Shown here: in pieces, positions 28,270 to 36,819 of the stretch
Layout: each line of letters opens with the position of its first letter
Numbering within the stretch: the first letter of the stretch is position 1
From: Sulfurimonas indica
Lineage (GTDB): Bacteria; Campylobacterota; Campylobacteria; Campylobacterales; Sulfurimonadaceae
Direction: 5' to 3'
DNA length: 64,000 nucleotides
NCBI RefSeq assembly: GCF_009192995.1
Contig: NZ_SDID01000004.1
Span: forward strand, 1-64,000
Made by a program: the position numbers and the translations under genes
Notes under the pieces: generated by a model
The model's database searches: none
What the model was told of the DNA's origin: nothing
Seen by the model: only the letters and a program-made list of their open reading frames with translations

Positions 28270-29037
28270 AAACTTTCTCTCTCTGTTGACAAAATAGGCA
28301 CATTCCCGGTAACCCACATCTTTTGCCATTCTGATGACCGCATCATTATAGAGTCCGACCTGTTCTGGCTTATGGGCATCTGATGAGAGTGTGATGGGAA
28401 TATCGAGTGCATAGGCCTGTGTGAGAAGTTCTAGCGATGGATAGGCTTCCGCCACAGGTTTTCTGTATCCTGCGACATTGATCTCTAAAACCATATCACT
28501 TTCTTTAATAGCCAAAAGAGCATTTTTAGCCAGTTTGCCAATCTCTTTTGTCGGCATAAAATTAAAAACTTTGATAAGGTCCAAGTGCCCTACAATATCA
28601 AAAAGTTTGCTTTTGGCCATTGTTTCAATAGTGTCAAAATATTTCTGCCATACTTCATTGACATCCTGTTCTTTCCATTTTCCAATAAATTCTGGATTAT
28701 CAAAGCTCCATCCCTCGATAAAGTGCACAGACCCAATAAGATAATCGACATTAGCCTCAAGTACTCTTTTATCCATATGCCCGGGAAGATAGTCAACCTC
28801 ATAGCCTAAAAGGATTTCGATCTTCTCTTTATACTTCTCTTTTGCATTTCTTACTTGCGTCTCATACTGCTGCATATCTTCAAATTTCATACGATAAGCC
28901 GGGTCAAAATCCATAGGAGCATGGTCAGAAAAACCGAAAATTTTTGTCCCCTTTTCAATAGCTGCCTCGATGTACTCTTCTACTTCTCCTTCGGCATGAT
29001 TACAAAGCGGTGTGTGGTTGTGCAAATCTACTATCAT
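28258..29037 (-). CDS. hisJ: PHP-type histidinol-phosphatase
   Basis: A 259-residue PHP-domain phosphoesterase that probably removes phosphate from histidinol phosphate in histidine synthesis. The metal-binding motifs are in order: VDLHNHTPLCNH, FSDHAP, LGYEVDYL, GSVHFIEGW, GHLDLIKVF, EINVAGYR and LSSDAHKPEQVG. Length matches HisJ/HisK proteins. No other his gene is nearby, so the substrate is inferred from the family. Confidence 0.88.
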   Translation of the reverse strand: MIVDLHNHTPLCNHAEGEVEEYIEAAIEKGTKIFGFSDHAPMDFDPAYRMKFEDMQQYETQVRNAKEKYKEKIEILLGYEVDYLPGHMDKRVLEANVDYLIGSVHFIEGWSFDNPEFIGKWKEQDVNEVWQKYFDTIETMAKSKLFDIVGHLDLIKVFNFMPTKEIGKLAKNALLAIKESDMVLEINVAGYRKPVAEAYPSLELLTQAYALDIPITLSSDAHKPEQVGLYNDAVIRMAKDVGYRECAYFVNRERKFLTL

Positions 29038-29067
29038 TTTTCTCTCGGATTTTTATATATTTTATGC

Positions 29068-29073
29068 TATTAT
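29068..29073 (+). promoter_or_regulatory. predicted cheZ operon promoter
   Basis: TATTAT preceded by TGC forms an extended -10 element behind TTTTTATATATTTT, 45 bases before cheZ. An overlapping TATAGT at 29071-29076 is an alternative. Confidence 0.45.
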
Positions 29074-29118
29074 AGTGACATTTAATAAATCAGCCCAATT
29101 TTGACGATGGAGAACCTT

Positions 29119-29808
29119 ATGACACAAGAAGAATTAGATGCATTGATGAATGGTGATATGGACATAGATGAACTATCAGAGGAAGAATCATCACAAGAAG
29201 AAGTATCTCCTGAGAATGACGAAAAGCATGAAGAGGACTCTGCAAATCTTCTTGAAGAAAATATTAAATCTGCAAAACTGCCACTTCCTGCAACTGATGA
29301 GAACAAAATGGTCCATCAACTTGATGATGTGACAAAAGAGTCTGAAGAAAAAGCGAGTGAAATCTTTGACATTATTGAGACAATCAGTAATGATTTGATG
29401 GAGAAAGAGGAGTCATTAACGACTGTTCTTGAAGTACTTAATGCAAATATAGAGCTCTTTGAAAAATTAACAACAAAATTTCCTGATATTGAGATTTTTA
29501 AAACACAGTTGGAGTTAAATCAAAAAGCAGTTGAAGATACAAATAGTACGATTGAAGCATTGCAAAACAGTGGTGATTCGATTATGACAGTTATGGATAT
29601 TATGCAGTATCAAGATATCCACAGACAGAAAATCGAGCGTGTTATCAATGTTATGCGTGCTTTATCGAAATATATGAATACTCTCTTTGAAGGTAAAATC
29701 GATGATGAAAAACGTGTCTCTTCGGCAACACACATTGCAGGTGATACACATAATGATGTAGCCTCAACTGAAGATATTGAAGCGCTTCTTGCGCAGTTTG
29801 GAAACTAA
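29119..29808 (+). CDS. cheZ: CheZ-type phosphatase of CheY
   Basis: The start at 29119 (MTQEELDALMNGD) is chosen because GGAG lies 6 bases upstream; earlier in-frame TTG and ATG codons precede that site. The 229-residue protein is acidic, with a long helical hairpin (about 75-195). The catalytic pair is recognisable: D166 and Q170 in MQYQDIHRQKIERV have the spacing of the Asp/Gln that dephosphorylate CheY in CheZ. The C-terminal EDIEALLAQFGN resembles a CheY-binding tail. From memory it matches Cj0700, which also precedes a U32 peptidase gene. It switches off the flagellar motor signal. Confidence 0.85.
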   Translation: MTQEELDALMNGDMDIDELSEEESSQEEVSPENDEKHEEDSANLLEENIKSAKLPLPATDENKMVHQLDDVTKESEEKASEIFDIIETISNDLMEKEESLTTVLEVLNANIELFEKLTTKFPDIEIFKTQLELNQKAVEDTNSTIEALQNSGDSIMTVMDIMQYQDIHRQKIERVINVMRALSKYMNTLFEGKIDDEKRVSSATHIAGDTHNDVASTEDIEALLAQFGN

Positions 29809-31103
29809 TGGGTACAAAAGTCGAATTACTCTCTCCTGCAGGGACACTGGAAAAACTAAAAATTGCGTTTGACTATGGTGCAGATGCTGTATATGGTGGT
29901 GTGAGCCACTTCTCGCTGCGTATACGCAGTGGTAAAGAGTTCTCTTTTGAGGATTTTGAGGAGGGCATCAAGTATGCTCACGCAAGAGGAAAAAAAGTTT
30001 ATGCCACAATTAACGGATTTCCTTTTAACTCTCAGCTGAATCTTTTAAAAAAACATATTCTCAAGATGGCAGAGTTACAGCCAGATGCTTTCATCATAGC
30101 AACGCCGGGCGTGCTTAAGTTGGCACATGAACTAGTGCCGGATATGCCACTACATCTCTCTACGCAAGCTAATGTTATGAATGTACTGGATGCAAAAGTC
30201 TACCATGACATGGGGGCTACAAGAATCATCACGGCACGTGAGATATCACTCAAGGACCTAAAAGCAATTAAAGAAGAGTTACCGGATTTGGAGCTTGAGG
30301 TTTTTGTGCATGGTTCAATGTGCTTTGCATATTCTGGGCGCTGTCTTATCTCAACGCTGCAAAGTGGTCGTGTACCAAATCGTGGAAGCTGTGCAAATGA
30401 CTGCCGTTTCCCATATGAGATATATGCTGCAAATCCTGAGACGGGTACACTCTTTAAGCTGGAAGAGGAAGAGGGCATAGGGACTTACATTATGAACTCA
30501 AAAGATTTGAATCTGGCTTCACATATGCAAGAAATCTTGGACTCTGGTGTGGTTGACAGTGTAAAGATAGAAGGTCGTACCAAAACAGCATACTATGCAG
30601 CAGTAACTGCAAAAGCTTACAGAATGGCCATTGATGATTATTATGCTGATAAACTAGATAGCACAAAGTATCAGTATGAACTTGAATCACTGCAAAATCG
30701 TGGCTATACAGATGCTTATCTTGTTTCACGTCCTTTTGAGAAGCATGATACGCAGTCACTTGATTTTACCATGCAACTTGGAACGCATCAGGTAACAGGT
30801 GTGACAAATGAAGCAGGAACGCACTATATGTGTAAGTTTACAACACGTCCTGGTGATGAACTTGAAGTTGTGGCTCCACAAGACGCTAAGATAGAGCTGG
30901 TGGATAATGAGAATGGTAGAACTTATGAAAAAAATGGAAGACTTTATTTGCAATTTAAGCAATTAAAAGCCGAGAATGGAAAACTTTGGGAAACAGTCCA
31001 TAGCGGAAATATCAACCCAATTGAGTTACCTACAAAGTTTCCTGCTTTTACATTTTTTAGAATTCCTTCACATCCTGATATGGGAACATATCCAAAAAGT
31101 TAA
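29808..31103 (+). CDS. U32-family protein, likely tRNA uridine 5-hydroxylation (TrhP/YegQ type)
   Basis: A 431-residue member of peptidase family U32. The N-terminal barrel begins with KVELLSPAGTLEKLKIAFDY and contains the signature EVFVHGSMCFAYSGRCL, then RGSCANDCRFPY, whose cysteines could hold an iron-sulfur cluster. A C-terminal U32 domain of about 100 residues is present. Members of this type have been linked to forming 5-hydroxyuridine in tRNA from prephenate; protease activity is doubtful. It overlaps cheZ by one base. The specific function is inferred from the family. Confidence 0.88.
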   Translation: MGTKVELLSPAGTLEKLKIAFDYGADAVYGGVSHFSLRIRSGKEFSFEDFEEGIKYAHARGKKVYATINGFPFNSQLNLLKKHILKMAELQPDAFIIATPGVLKLAHELVPDMPLHLSTQANVMNVLDAKVYHDMGATRIITAREISLKDLKAIKEELPDLELEVFVHGSMCFAYSGRCLISTLQSGRVPNRGSCANDCRFPYEIYAANPETGTLFKLEEEEGIGTYIMNSKDLNLASHMQEILDSGVVDSVKIEGRTKTAYYAAVTAKAYRMAIDDYYADKLDSTKYQYELESLQNRGYTDAYLVSRPFEKHDTQSLDFTMQLGTHQVTGVTNEAGTHYMCKFTTRPGDELEVVAPQDAKIELVDNENGRTYEKNGRLYLQFKQLKAENGKLWETVHSGNINPIELPTKFPAFTFFRIPSHPDMGTYPKS

Positions 31104-31150
31104 ATGCCTAGAATGAAAATTTATCGAAGATGAAAAAGCTGCTTTTATGA

Positions 31151-31156
31151 TATAAT
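31151..31156 (+). promoter_or_regulatory. purE promoter, extended -10
   Basis: TGATATAAT is a perfect extended -10 element, 29 bases before the purE ATG. The 82-base gap after the U32 gene shows no clear terminator. Confidence 0.65.
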
Positions 31157-31185
31157 TGCAGCATAAAAAATTAAGGAAAAAAGAT

Positions 31186-31683
31186 ATGAAATTTGTTTCA
31201 ATTGTCATAGGATCGAAGAGTGATTATGAGGTCATGAAGTCATGTTCTGATACATTGGAGAGTTTTGGCGTAAACTATGAGATGATTATCTCTTCTGCTC
31301 ACCGTTCACCGGAGAGAACAAAAGAGTATATCGAAAATGCGGAGAAAAAAGGGGCTCAGGTATTTATCGCTGCTGCTGGTATGGCTGCACACCTTGCTGG
31401 TGTTTTGTCTTCTAAAACAGTAAAGCCTATCATTGGTGTTCCAATGTCAGCTTCAGCACTGAGCGGAATTGATGCCCTGCTCTCAACTGTTCAAATGCCA
31501 GCAGGTATGCCGGTTGCTACAGTTGCTATTGGAAAAGCAGGAGCGATTAACTCTGCATATCTGGCAATGCAAATTTTGGCACTTGATAATGAAGAGTTAG
31601 CTATAAAACTTCAAGAAGACCGTATCGCAAAAGCGAAAAAAGTGGAGATGGACTCTTTAGAGATAGAGACTATTATTAAATAG
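31186..31683 (+). CDS. purE: N5-carboxyaminoimidazole ribonucleotide mutase
   Basis: A 165-residue class I PurE, which moves the carboxyl group of N5-CAIR in purine synthesis. Motifs are VIGSKSDYEVMK, ISSAHRSPERT with the catalytic His, AAAGMAAHLAGV and GVPMSASALSGIDALLS. The ATG at 31186 follows AAGGAA; an in-frame TTG ten codons upstream lies before that site and inside the promoter. It heads a group of genes leading towards glyQ. Confidence 0.97.
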   Translation: MKFVSIVIGSKSDYEVMKSCSDTLESFGVNYEMIISSAHRSPERTKEYIENAEKKGAQVFIAAAGMAAHLAGVLSSKTVKPIIGVPMSASALSGIDALLSTVQMPAGMPVATVAIGKAGAINSAYLAMQILALDNEELAIKLQEDRIAKAKKVEMDSLEIETIIK

Positions 31684-31705
31684 TTAACAGAAGCAGGAGA
31701 TAATA

Positions 31706-32188
31706 ATGAAGTGGATGAGCGACGACGAATACAGTGAGTTGACAGGCTTGGAATTATCAGCGATTGATGATTTGGTAGAGCGTGGTAAACTTACTGTAAA
31801 AGTTGAGGATGGTGTCCGTTATATTGACCCGTCAAAAGGTGCCACTGAAGTTATTGTTCCTGCAAAATTAAATGAACTGAGTGAAAAAAACAAGCATGAG
31901 ATGCTTGTACAACCTGAGTTCGTTGAAAAAACAATTGGAACAATCATAAATCTTCATGAGAAAGTTCTTGATGCAAAAGATGAAACACTTGAAGCAGTAC
32001 GTACAGAGAATGAATTTTTACGTGAGGCTTTGGCATCGCTCCAAGAACTTTATGATGAAGATAGAAAAACTATTCATACCCTGCAAGAGCAGCTCAAGCT
32101 CTCGCAACAAGAGGTAGAGTTTATGCGACGTAAGTATAAACTCATGTGGAACAAAGCTATCGAAGAACATACAGACAGTAACTCATGA
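31706..32188 (+). CDS. DUF3972-type protein, 160 aa
   Basis: Soluble protein beginning MKWMSDDEYSELTGLELSAI, an HTH-like or MerR-like start, with a second half (85-155) that is a long coiled coil (NEFLREALASLQELYDEDRK). From memory the gene between purE and glyQ in Campylobacter (Cj0703) is the DUF3972 protein with this shape. The function of the family is not known; a DNA-binding head with a coiled-coil dimer is one reading. It overlaps the next gene by four bases (ATGA). Confidence 0.72.
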   Translation: MKWMSDDEYSELTGLELSAIDDLVERGKLTVKVEDGVRYIDPSKGATEVIVPAKLNELSEKNKHEMLVQPEFVEKTIGTIINLHEKVLDAKDETLEAVRTENEFLREALASLQELYDEDRKTIHTLQEQLKLSQQEVEFMRRKYKLMWNKAIEEHTDSNS

Positions 32189-33054
32189 AAATAGCGCAGG
32201 AGTGTGTTGGCTGTATTATCAACCAAAGTCTCAAAGTCGCTGATGCGATACATGCAGACAAAAAGCTCAAAAACAAACTGCTCTCTACTGTTGAACAGAT
32301 GAGTCGAGATTTCTCATTTCAGCTTTCTCCTCCAGAAATCGCTGCAGATGTCTATGAAAAGATGGCTCAAATCGCTAACAAAAGGGACCTTTATGATGAG
32401 GTCAAAGCACTCTCAACAGATAAAGCACAATCTTTTCTCCCTTTTTTACAAGAAAAACTCTCAAAGAGTACAGATAAGCTTTTAACAGCGACCAAGATTG
32501 CCGTTGCAGGAAATGTTATAGACCTTGCTGCTGCAGTAGAGTTTGACCTAGAAGAAGAGCTTGAAAAAATCTTTCATACAGAGTTCTCACATAATGATTT
32601 TGAAATGCTCACGCAAGAGCTGGAAAATGCGAAAAGTGTTGTTGTTTTAGGAGATAATGTAGGTGAGCATATCTTTGACTATATGTTTATGGAAGTTTTA
32701 AAAGAGCTCTATCCGCACGTAGATTTTTCGTATATGGTACGAGGCAATCCAATCATCAATGATGTTACGATGAAAGAGGCATGTGAAGCCGGATTTGATA
32801 CGTTGTGTGAACTTATTGATAGTGGTGTGAATACTCCCGGATTTACCTATAATCGTGCTAATGAATATGCACAAAAAAACTTTGACAAAGCAGATTTAGT
32901 GATTAGTAAAGGAATGGGCAATTATGAATGTCTTTCACCGTCACACCACAAAAACATCTGTTTTTTACTCAAAGTCAAGTGTGATGTTGTAGCACGCTCT
33001 TTAGGACAGAATGTCGGTGATATAGTTTGTAAAGTGGTAAAGGAGAAAGAATGA
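32185..33054 (+). CDS. DUF89/ARMT1-type damage-control phosphatase, 289 aa
   Basis: A 289-residue protein with the DUF89 blocks: an N-terminal CVGC motif (C8, C11), VLGDNVGEHIFDYMF, MVRGNPIINDVTMKEA and ISKGMGNYE. DUF89 proteins are metal-dependent phosphatases thought to clear damaged or surplus phosphometabolites; prokaryotic members with CxxC are close to the archaeal AF1104 type. No membrane segment. It overlaps both neighbours by four bases, so it is translated with them. The substrate is unknown. Confidence 0.85.
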   Translation: MKIAQECVGCIINQSLKVADAIHADKKLKNKLLSTVEQMSRDFSFQLSPPEIAADVYEKMAQIANKRDLYDEVKALSTDKAQSFLPFLQEKLSKSTDKLLTATKIAVAGNVIDLAAAVEFDLEEELEKIFHTEFSHNDFEMLTQELENAKSVVVLGDNVGEHIFDYMFMEVLKELYPHVDFSYMVRGNPIINDVTMKEACEAGFDTLCELIDSGVNTPGFTYNRANEYAQKNFDKADLVISKGMGNYECLSPSHHKNICFLLKVKCDVVARSLGQNVGDIVCKVVKEKE

Positions 33055-33836
33055 TAAAAAAAGTCTTATTCGTTTTATTGTTGCTTAGTAATATAGTTAC
33101 AGCCGAGACAAAAATGGAGTATAAAATCTCTTTTGTAGGTATGAACATGGACTATCGTGAGTATGACAGGTCTGGTAATATTCTTGATAGTGAAAAATCA
33201 AACTATTTAGATGTTATAGGTGCAGAGTTTGAATATAGATATTTTTTGGATGAACGTTCAAATATTGATTTTAAAGTCTTGGGAGTTGAGGGTGAGAGTG
33301 AATATGTAGGTTCATATATTGGTTCAGGAGCTGGATATGGTTCTGTTGTAAGTACAACATCAAATGCCATTCGAGATATCTCTCTTGGATACAATGCTAC
33401 AAATATATCAGATTTTAATATTATGATGCTTGGTGGTCTTGGCCTAGGGTATAGATACTGGCAAAGAACACTTTCCTCTACACAGGTGGAAGTATATGAA
33501 TGGTACTCTTTACGTGCTAATGTAGGAATGCGGTTTGTGCATAAAAATCTGACTGCATCTTTGATCGCAGAGTATCAGTATGGTATTAAGCCGACAATGA
33601 CAGCTACGGGTATAGCAGATGATTTTGAACTCTCCTCTGCAAATATAGTAAAACTTTCTCTTCCTATTCGCTACATGATAAGTGAAAATATTGATTTAAT
33701 CTGTACATATGTTTTTGAATATCAAGAGATACAAGAGTCTAATGTTGTTTATGACGCTGCAGCAAATGGATATGTTGAGCCAGACTCTACAGCATACAAT
33801 CAATATCTGAAAGTTGGAATGGTTTTTAAATACTAA
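33051..33836 (+). CDS. outer-membrane beta-barrel protein, 261 aa
   Basis: It begins MIKKVLFVLLLLSNIVTAET, a signal peptide cut after TA. The mature chain alternates polar and aromatic residues in repeated strands, for example EYDRSGNILDSEKSNYLDV and EYQYGIKPTMTATG, and ends LKVGMVFKY with a terminal aromatic, as expected for an 8-12 strand barrel. There is no specific family that I can name. It starts within the DUF89 gene (ATGA overlap) and is the last gene before the glyQ promoter. Confidence 0.7.
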   Translation: MIKKVLFVLLLLSNIVTAETKMEYKISFVGMNMDYREYDRSGNILDSEKSNYLDVIGAEFEYRYFLDERSNIDFKVLGVEGESEYVGSYIGSGAGYGSVVSTTSNAIRDISLGYNATNISDFNIMMLGGLGLGYRYWQRTLSSTQVEVYEWYSLRANVGMRFVHKNLTASLIAEYQYGIKPTMTATGIADDFELSSANIVKLSLPIRYMISENIDLICTYVFEYQEIQESNVVYDAAANGYVEPDSTAYNQYLKVGMVFKY

Positions 33837-33851
33837 AAAAGCCACTTTAGA

Positions 33852-33857
33852 TATAAT
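33852..33857 (+). promoter_or_regulatory. glyQ promoter, -10 box
   Basis: A perfect TATAAT 26 bases upstream of glyQ, with transcription expected near 33864 and AAGG as the ribosome binding site. glyQ therefore has its own promoter although it follows the outer-membrane protein gene closely. Confidence 0.65.
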
Positions 33858-33883
33858 ACGAAAAATAAAATAAGGCAAGATAT

Positions 33884-34768
33884 ATGATAACTTTTAGTGA
33901 GATGTTACTTAAACTTCAAGAATTTTGGATGAAACAGGGGTGTAATATTGTACAGCCTTATGATATTCCAGCAGGAGCAGGAACATTTCATCCTGCTACA
34001 TTTCTTCGCTCACTAGACTCTACTCCTTGGGCAACAGCTTATGTTGCACCCTCACGCAGACCGACAGATGGACGCTATGGAGAGAATCCAAACAGACTTG
34101 GAAGCTACTATCAGTTTCAAGCACTCATAAAACCTTCTCCTGACAATATTCAGGAACTTTACCTACAATCATTAGAATATCTTGGACTTGATGTAAGTAA
34201 ACATGATATCCGTTTTATTGAAGACAACTGGGAATCTCCAACACTTGGTGCTTGGGGACTTGGTTGGGAAGTATGGCTTAATGGTATGGAAGTAACACAG
34301 TTTACTTACTTTCAACAGGTTGGAGGCATTGAGTGTTCTCCTGTAGCAGTTGAGATTACTTATGGGACAGAGCGTTTAGCAATGTATCTGCAAGGGGTTG
34401 ATACTGTCTTTGATATTGTTTGGAATGAGGCACCTGATGGAAGTAAGACACTCTACAAAGATGTGCATAAAGAGAGTGAGATAGAGTTCTCTAAGTACAA
34501 CTTTGAAGTAGCTGATACGGCTATGCTCTTTGATGAGTTTAATGCTAAAAGTGCAGAGTGTATGCGTACTCTTGAAGCAGGACTGCCACTACCTGCATAT
34601 GATCTGTGTATGATGGCGTCGAACGTTTTTAATGTACTGGATGCAAGAAAAGCTATCTCTCAGACAGAACGTCAAAACTATATCTTAAAAATCCGTGAAC
34701 TCTCACGTGGATGTGCTGAACTCTACAAAGCACAAGAAGAAGAGCGTAATAAAAGAGTAAACAGTTAA
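33884..34768 (+). CDS. glyQ: glycine--tRNA ligase alpha subunit
   Basis: A 294-residue catalytic subunit of the bacterial alpha2-beta2 glycyl-tRNA synthetase. Typical blocks are [40 protein letters not shown] and [12 protein letters not shown]. Length is normal. The beta subunit gene glyS is not next to it, as is also the case in Campylobacter and Helicobacter. It is followed by a 242-base structured gap and recG. Confidence 0.98.
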   Translation: MITFSEMLLKLQEFWMKQGCNIVQPYDIPAGAGTFHPATFLRSLDSTPWATAYVAPSRRPTDGRYGENPNRLGSYYQFQALIKPSPDNIQELYLQSLEYLGLDVSKHDIRFIEDNWESPTLGAWGLGWEVWLNGMEVTQFTYFQQVGGIECSPVAVEITYGTERLAMYLQGVDTVFDIVWNEAPDGSKTLYKDVHKESEIEFSKYNFEVADTAMLFDEFNAKSAECMRTLEAGLPLPAYDLCMMASNVFNVLDARKAISQTERQNYILKIRELSRGCAELYKAQEEERNKRVNS

Positions 34769-34813
34769 ATCTTTCATTTTGTCATATTTTTTTAGAGTTT
34801 TTTGATTTTTTGT

Positions 34814-34819
34814 TAAAGT
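34814..34819 (+). promoter_or_regulatory. possible promoter of the structured intergenic RNA
   Basis: TAAAGT preceded by TGT gives a weak extended -10 element behind three T-tracts (34787-34793, 34798-34803, 34806-34811). The predicted start is G34826, three bases before the first hairpin of the RNA candidate. The hexamer matches the consensus at only four of six bases. Confidence 0.35.
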
Positions 34820-34825
34820 TGTAGT

Positions 34826-34970
34826 GTTCCTACCGATTATTCGGTAGGACAAATTCCAGACTGTAAGAGGTCGCTTTTGAAGCGATTTACCCTAAAAATC
34901 AAGCTAAAATTTAGACCTTTTAGCTTGAAAATAGAGGTAAGTGGACATTAAGCCCACTCCTTAGTCTGGT
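34826..34970 (+). ncRNA. candidate structured RNA or recG leader
   Basis: Between glyQ and recG five helices form from perfect Watson-Crick arms: CCTACCGA/TCGGTAGG (34829-34836 with 34841-34848); a closing stem CCAGACT/AGTCTGG (34856-34862 with 34963-34969) that encloses TCGCTT/AAGCGA (34871-34876, 34880-34885), TTACC/GGTAA (34887-34891, 34936-34940) with an 11-pair hairpin inside it (34899-34909, 34918-34928), and GTGG/CCAC (34941-34944, 34954-34957). That is a free hairpin plus a multibranched domain of about 115 bases. No protein frame runs through it and no T-tract follows. I cannot match it to 6S, SRP, RNase P, tmRNA or a known riboswitch. Strand is inferred; a minus-strand TATAAT lies at 34971-34976. 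Confidence 0.5.
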
Positions 34971-35010
34971 ATTATAACAAAAAAATAAAAATTCGTAAAT
35001 GGATTGAAAG

Positions 35011-36819
35011 ATGCAACTCACAAAAGAGCAAGAAGCAAAATTTAAAAAACTTGGTATTAATTCTATTAGCGAGCTTGCTCTTTTAATTCCCCACTCTTAT
35101 GAAGATTATCGGCTTCAAGAGAAGCTCATACCTCACGCCAACCAACTTATTGATGCAACTGTTGAGTCTGTTTATCGTGCTCCTAATTCCATTCAGATAA
35201 CCTTTTTCGCACATAATTTTGGACATAGAGTAACAGGTGTTTTGTTTCGTCCCAAGCCTTATATGATGCATCAGTTTAAGGTAGGGGATAGAGATTACTA
35301 TTATGGAATGATAGAGTGTAAGATAGGAAACTGTTCTATGAGTATGCCAAGAAAAGTTACAAGTATTGGACAAATTACTCCTAAGTATAAATCTGCACTC
35401 AGGAGCGATGTGATGTTTCGCCTTACTCGTGAACTTCTTAACTTTGAGAACTTGCGTGAGGAGAGGCTTCCTGAGAAGATTATAGAAGAAGTTTTAGCAC
35501 TTCATTTTCCAACTCTAGAAGTTCTTCAAAACAGAGAGTTAAGCCAAGAAGCTGTAGAAGCTTTAAAATATTTGGAACTCTATAATTATATGAAACAACT
35601 CTCTCTCAAACGAAGATATTTTCAGCCATTGGTATCAAAGAGAGGTTTTTATGATGCTTTTGTGAACTCATTACCGTTTCAACTTACAGATGAGCAGCTA
35701 AAGACGATACAAGATATACAAAAAGATTTCGCAAAAAGTGTAGCAGCAAAACGTATGATAGTCGGAGATGTTGGTAGTGGTAAGACTATGGTTATCTTAG
35801 CAGCTGCAATTATGATGATGCCACAGAGGTCAATTCTGATGGCTCCCACAACTATTTTAGCAAACCAGCTTTATGAGGAGGCTCTTAAATATTTGCCACG
35901 AATGAAGATAGCCCTTGTGGCAAATAAAAGGAAAAAAGCTTCGTTAGAGGAGTATGATTTTATCATTGGAACACATGCCCTCTTGTACAGAGAATTACCA
36001 GAAGCAGCACTCGTTATGGTTGATGAACAGCATCGTTTTGGAACACAACAGCGAAATATGCTGGAAAAACTGATATCAAAGGGAGAAAAAAAGCCTCATT
36101 TCCTGCAATTTTCTGCCACTCCAATTCCTCGAACTTTAGCGATGATAGAGTCTGCACATATTGATGTGAGTCTTATTACATCTACACCTTATAAAAAAGA
36201 TATTGATTCTCGAGTCATTCATAAGAGTGATTTTAAAGATTTGCTATTACATATAAAAAGAGAGATAGAGAAAAAAAATCAGATTCTTATTGTTTATCCT
36301 TTGGTTGAGCAGAGTGAAGTCTTGGATTATCAGAGCATTGATGAAGCACGTGAGTACTGGGAGAGAAATTTTAAAAATGTTTATATTACCCATGGAAAAG
36401 ATAAAGAAAAAGAGCAGGTTTTGCTTGATTTTCGAGATAATGGAGATATCCTTATCTCAACTACTGTAGTAGAAGTAGGTATATCACTGCCAAGGCTTAC
36501 AACAGTTGTTATTGTAGGAGCTGAGAGATTAGGACTTTCAACTTTGCATCAATTGCGTGGGCGTGTGAGTCGCACAGGGCTTAAAGGTTACTGTTTTTTA
36601 TATACGAATCAAAAAAGCTCGGAACGACTTGATGAGTTTGTAAAGACCAGCAGTGGTTTTGATATAGCAAATCTTGATCTAAAGTATAGAAAAAGTGGTG
36701 ATCTGCTTAAGGGAATAAATCAAAGTGGTTCACAATTTAAGTGGGTGGATTTTATAGAAGATACTCAGATAGTACAAAAGGTAAAAGAAGATCTGCTTCT
36801 TTTACCTAAAAGTGATTAA
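35011..36819 (+). CDS. recG: ATP-dependent DNA helicase RecG
   Basis: A 602-residue superfamily 2 helicase that regresses stalled replication forks and moves branched DNA. An OB-fold wedge region (60-150) is followed by helicase motifs: Walker A GDVGSGKT at 252-259, DEQH at 338-341 then RFGTQQR, FSATPIPRTLA, and STTVVEVGISLPRLT and HQLRGRVSRTG near the end. It is about 90 residues shorter than E. coli RecG, with a reduced N-terminus. The ribosome binding site before the ATG is weak. The end overlaps hpf by four bases. Confidence 0.95.
   Translation: MQLTKEQEAKFKKLGINSISELALLIPHSYEDYRLQEKLIPHANQLIDATVESVYRAPNSIQITFFAHNFGHRVTGVLFRPKPYMMHQFKVGDRDYYYGMIECKIGNCSMSMPRKVTSIGQITPKYKSALRSDVMFRLTRELLNFENLREERLPEKIIEEVLALHFPTLEVLQNRELSQEAVEALKYLELYNYMKQLSLKRRYFQPLVSKRGFYDAFVNSLPFQLTDEQLKTIQDIQKDFAKSVAAKRMIVGDVGSGKTMVILAAAIMMMPQRSILMAPTTILANQLYEEALKYLPRMKIALVANKRKKASLEEYDFIIGTHALLYRELPEAALVMVDEQHRFGTQQRNMLEKLISKGEKKPHFLQFSATPIPRTLAMIESAHIDVSLITSTPYKKDIDSRVIHKSDFKDLLLHIKREIEKKNQILIVYPLVEQSEVLDYQSIDEAREYWERNFKNVYITHGKDKEKEQVLLDFRDNGDILISTTVVEVGISLPRLTTVVIVGAERLGLSTLHQLRGRVSRTGLKGYCFLYTNQKSSERLDEFVKTSSGFDIANLDLKYRKSGDLLKGINQSGSQFKWVDFIEDTQIVQKVKEDLLLLPKSD

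Noticed and set aside
34826-34970. Reading of the glyQ-recG RNA as SRP RNA, 6S RNA, RNase P RNA or tmRNA
   Set aside because: No GGAAG-type SRP loop, no long single closing hairpin with a bubble, no RNase P or tmRNA core and no tRNA-like end; the size is also wrong for the last two.
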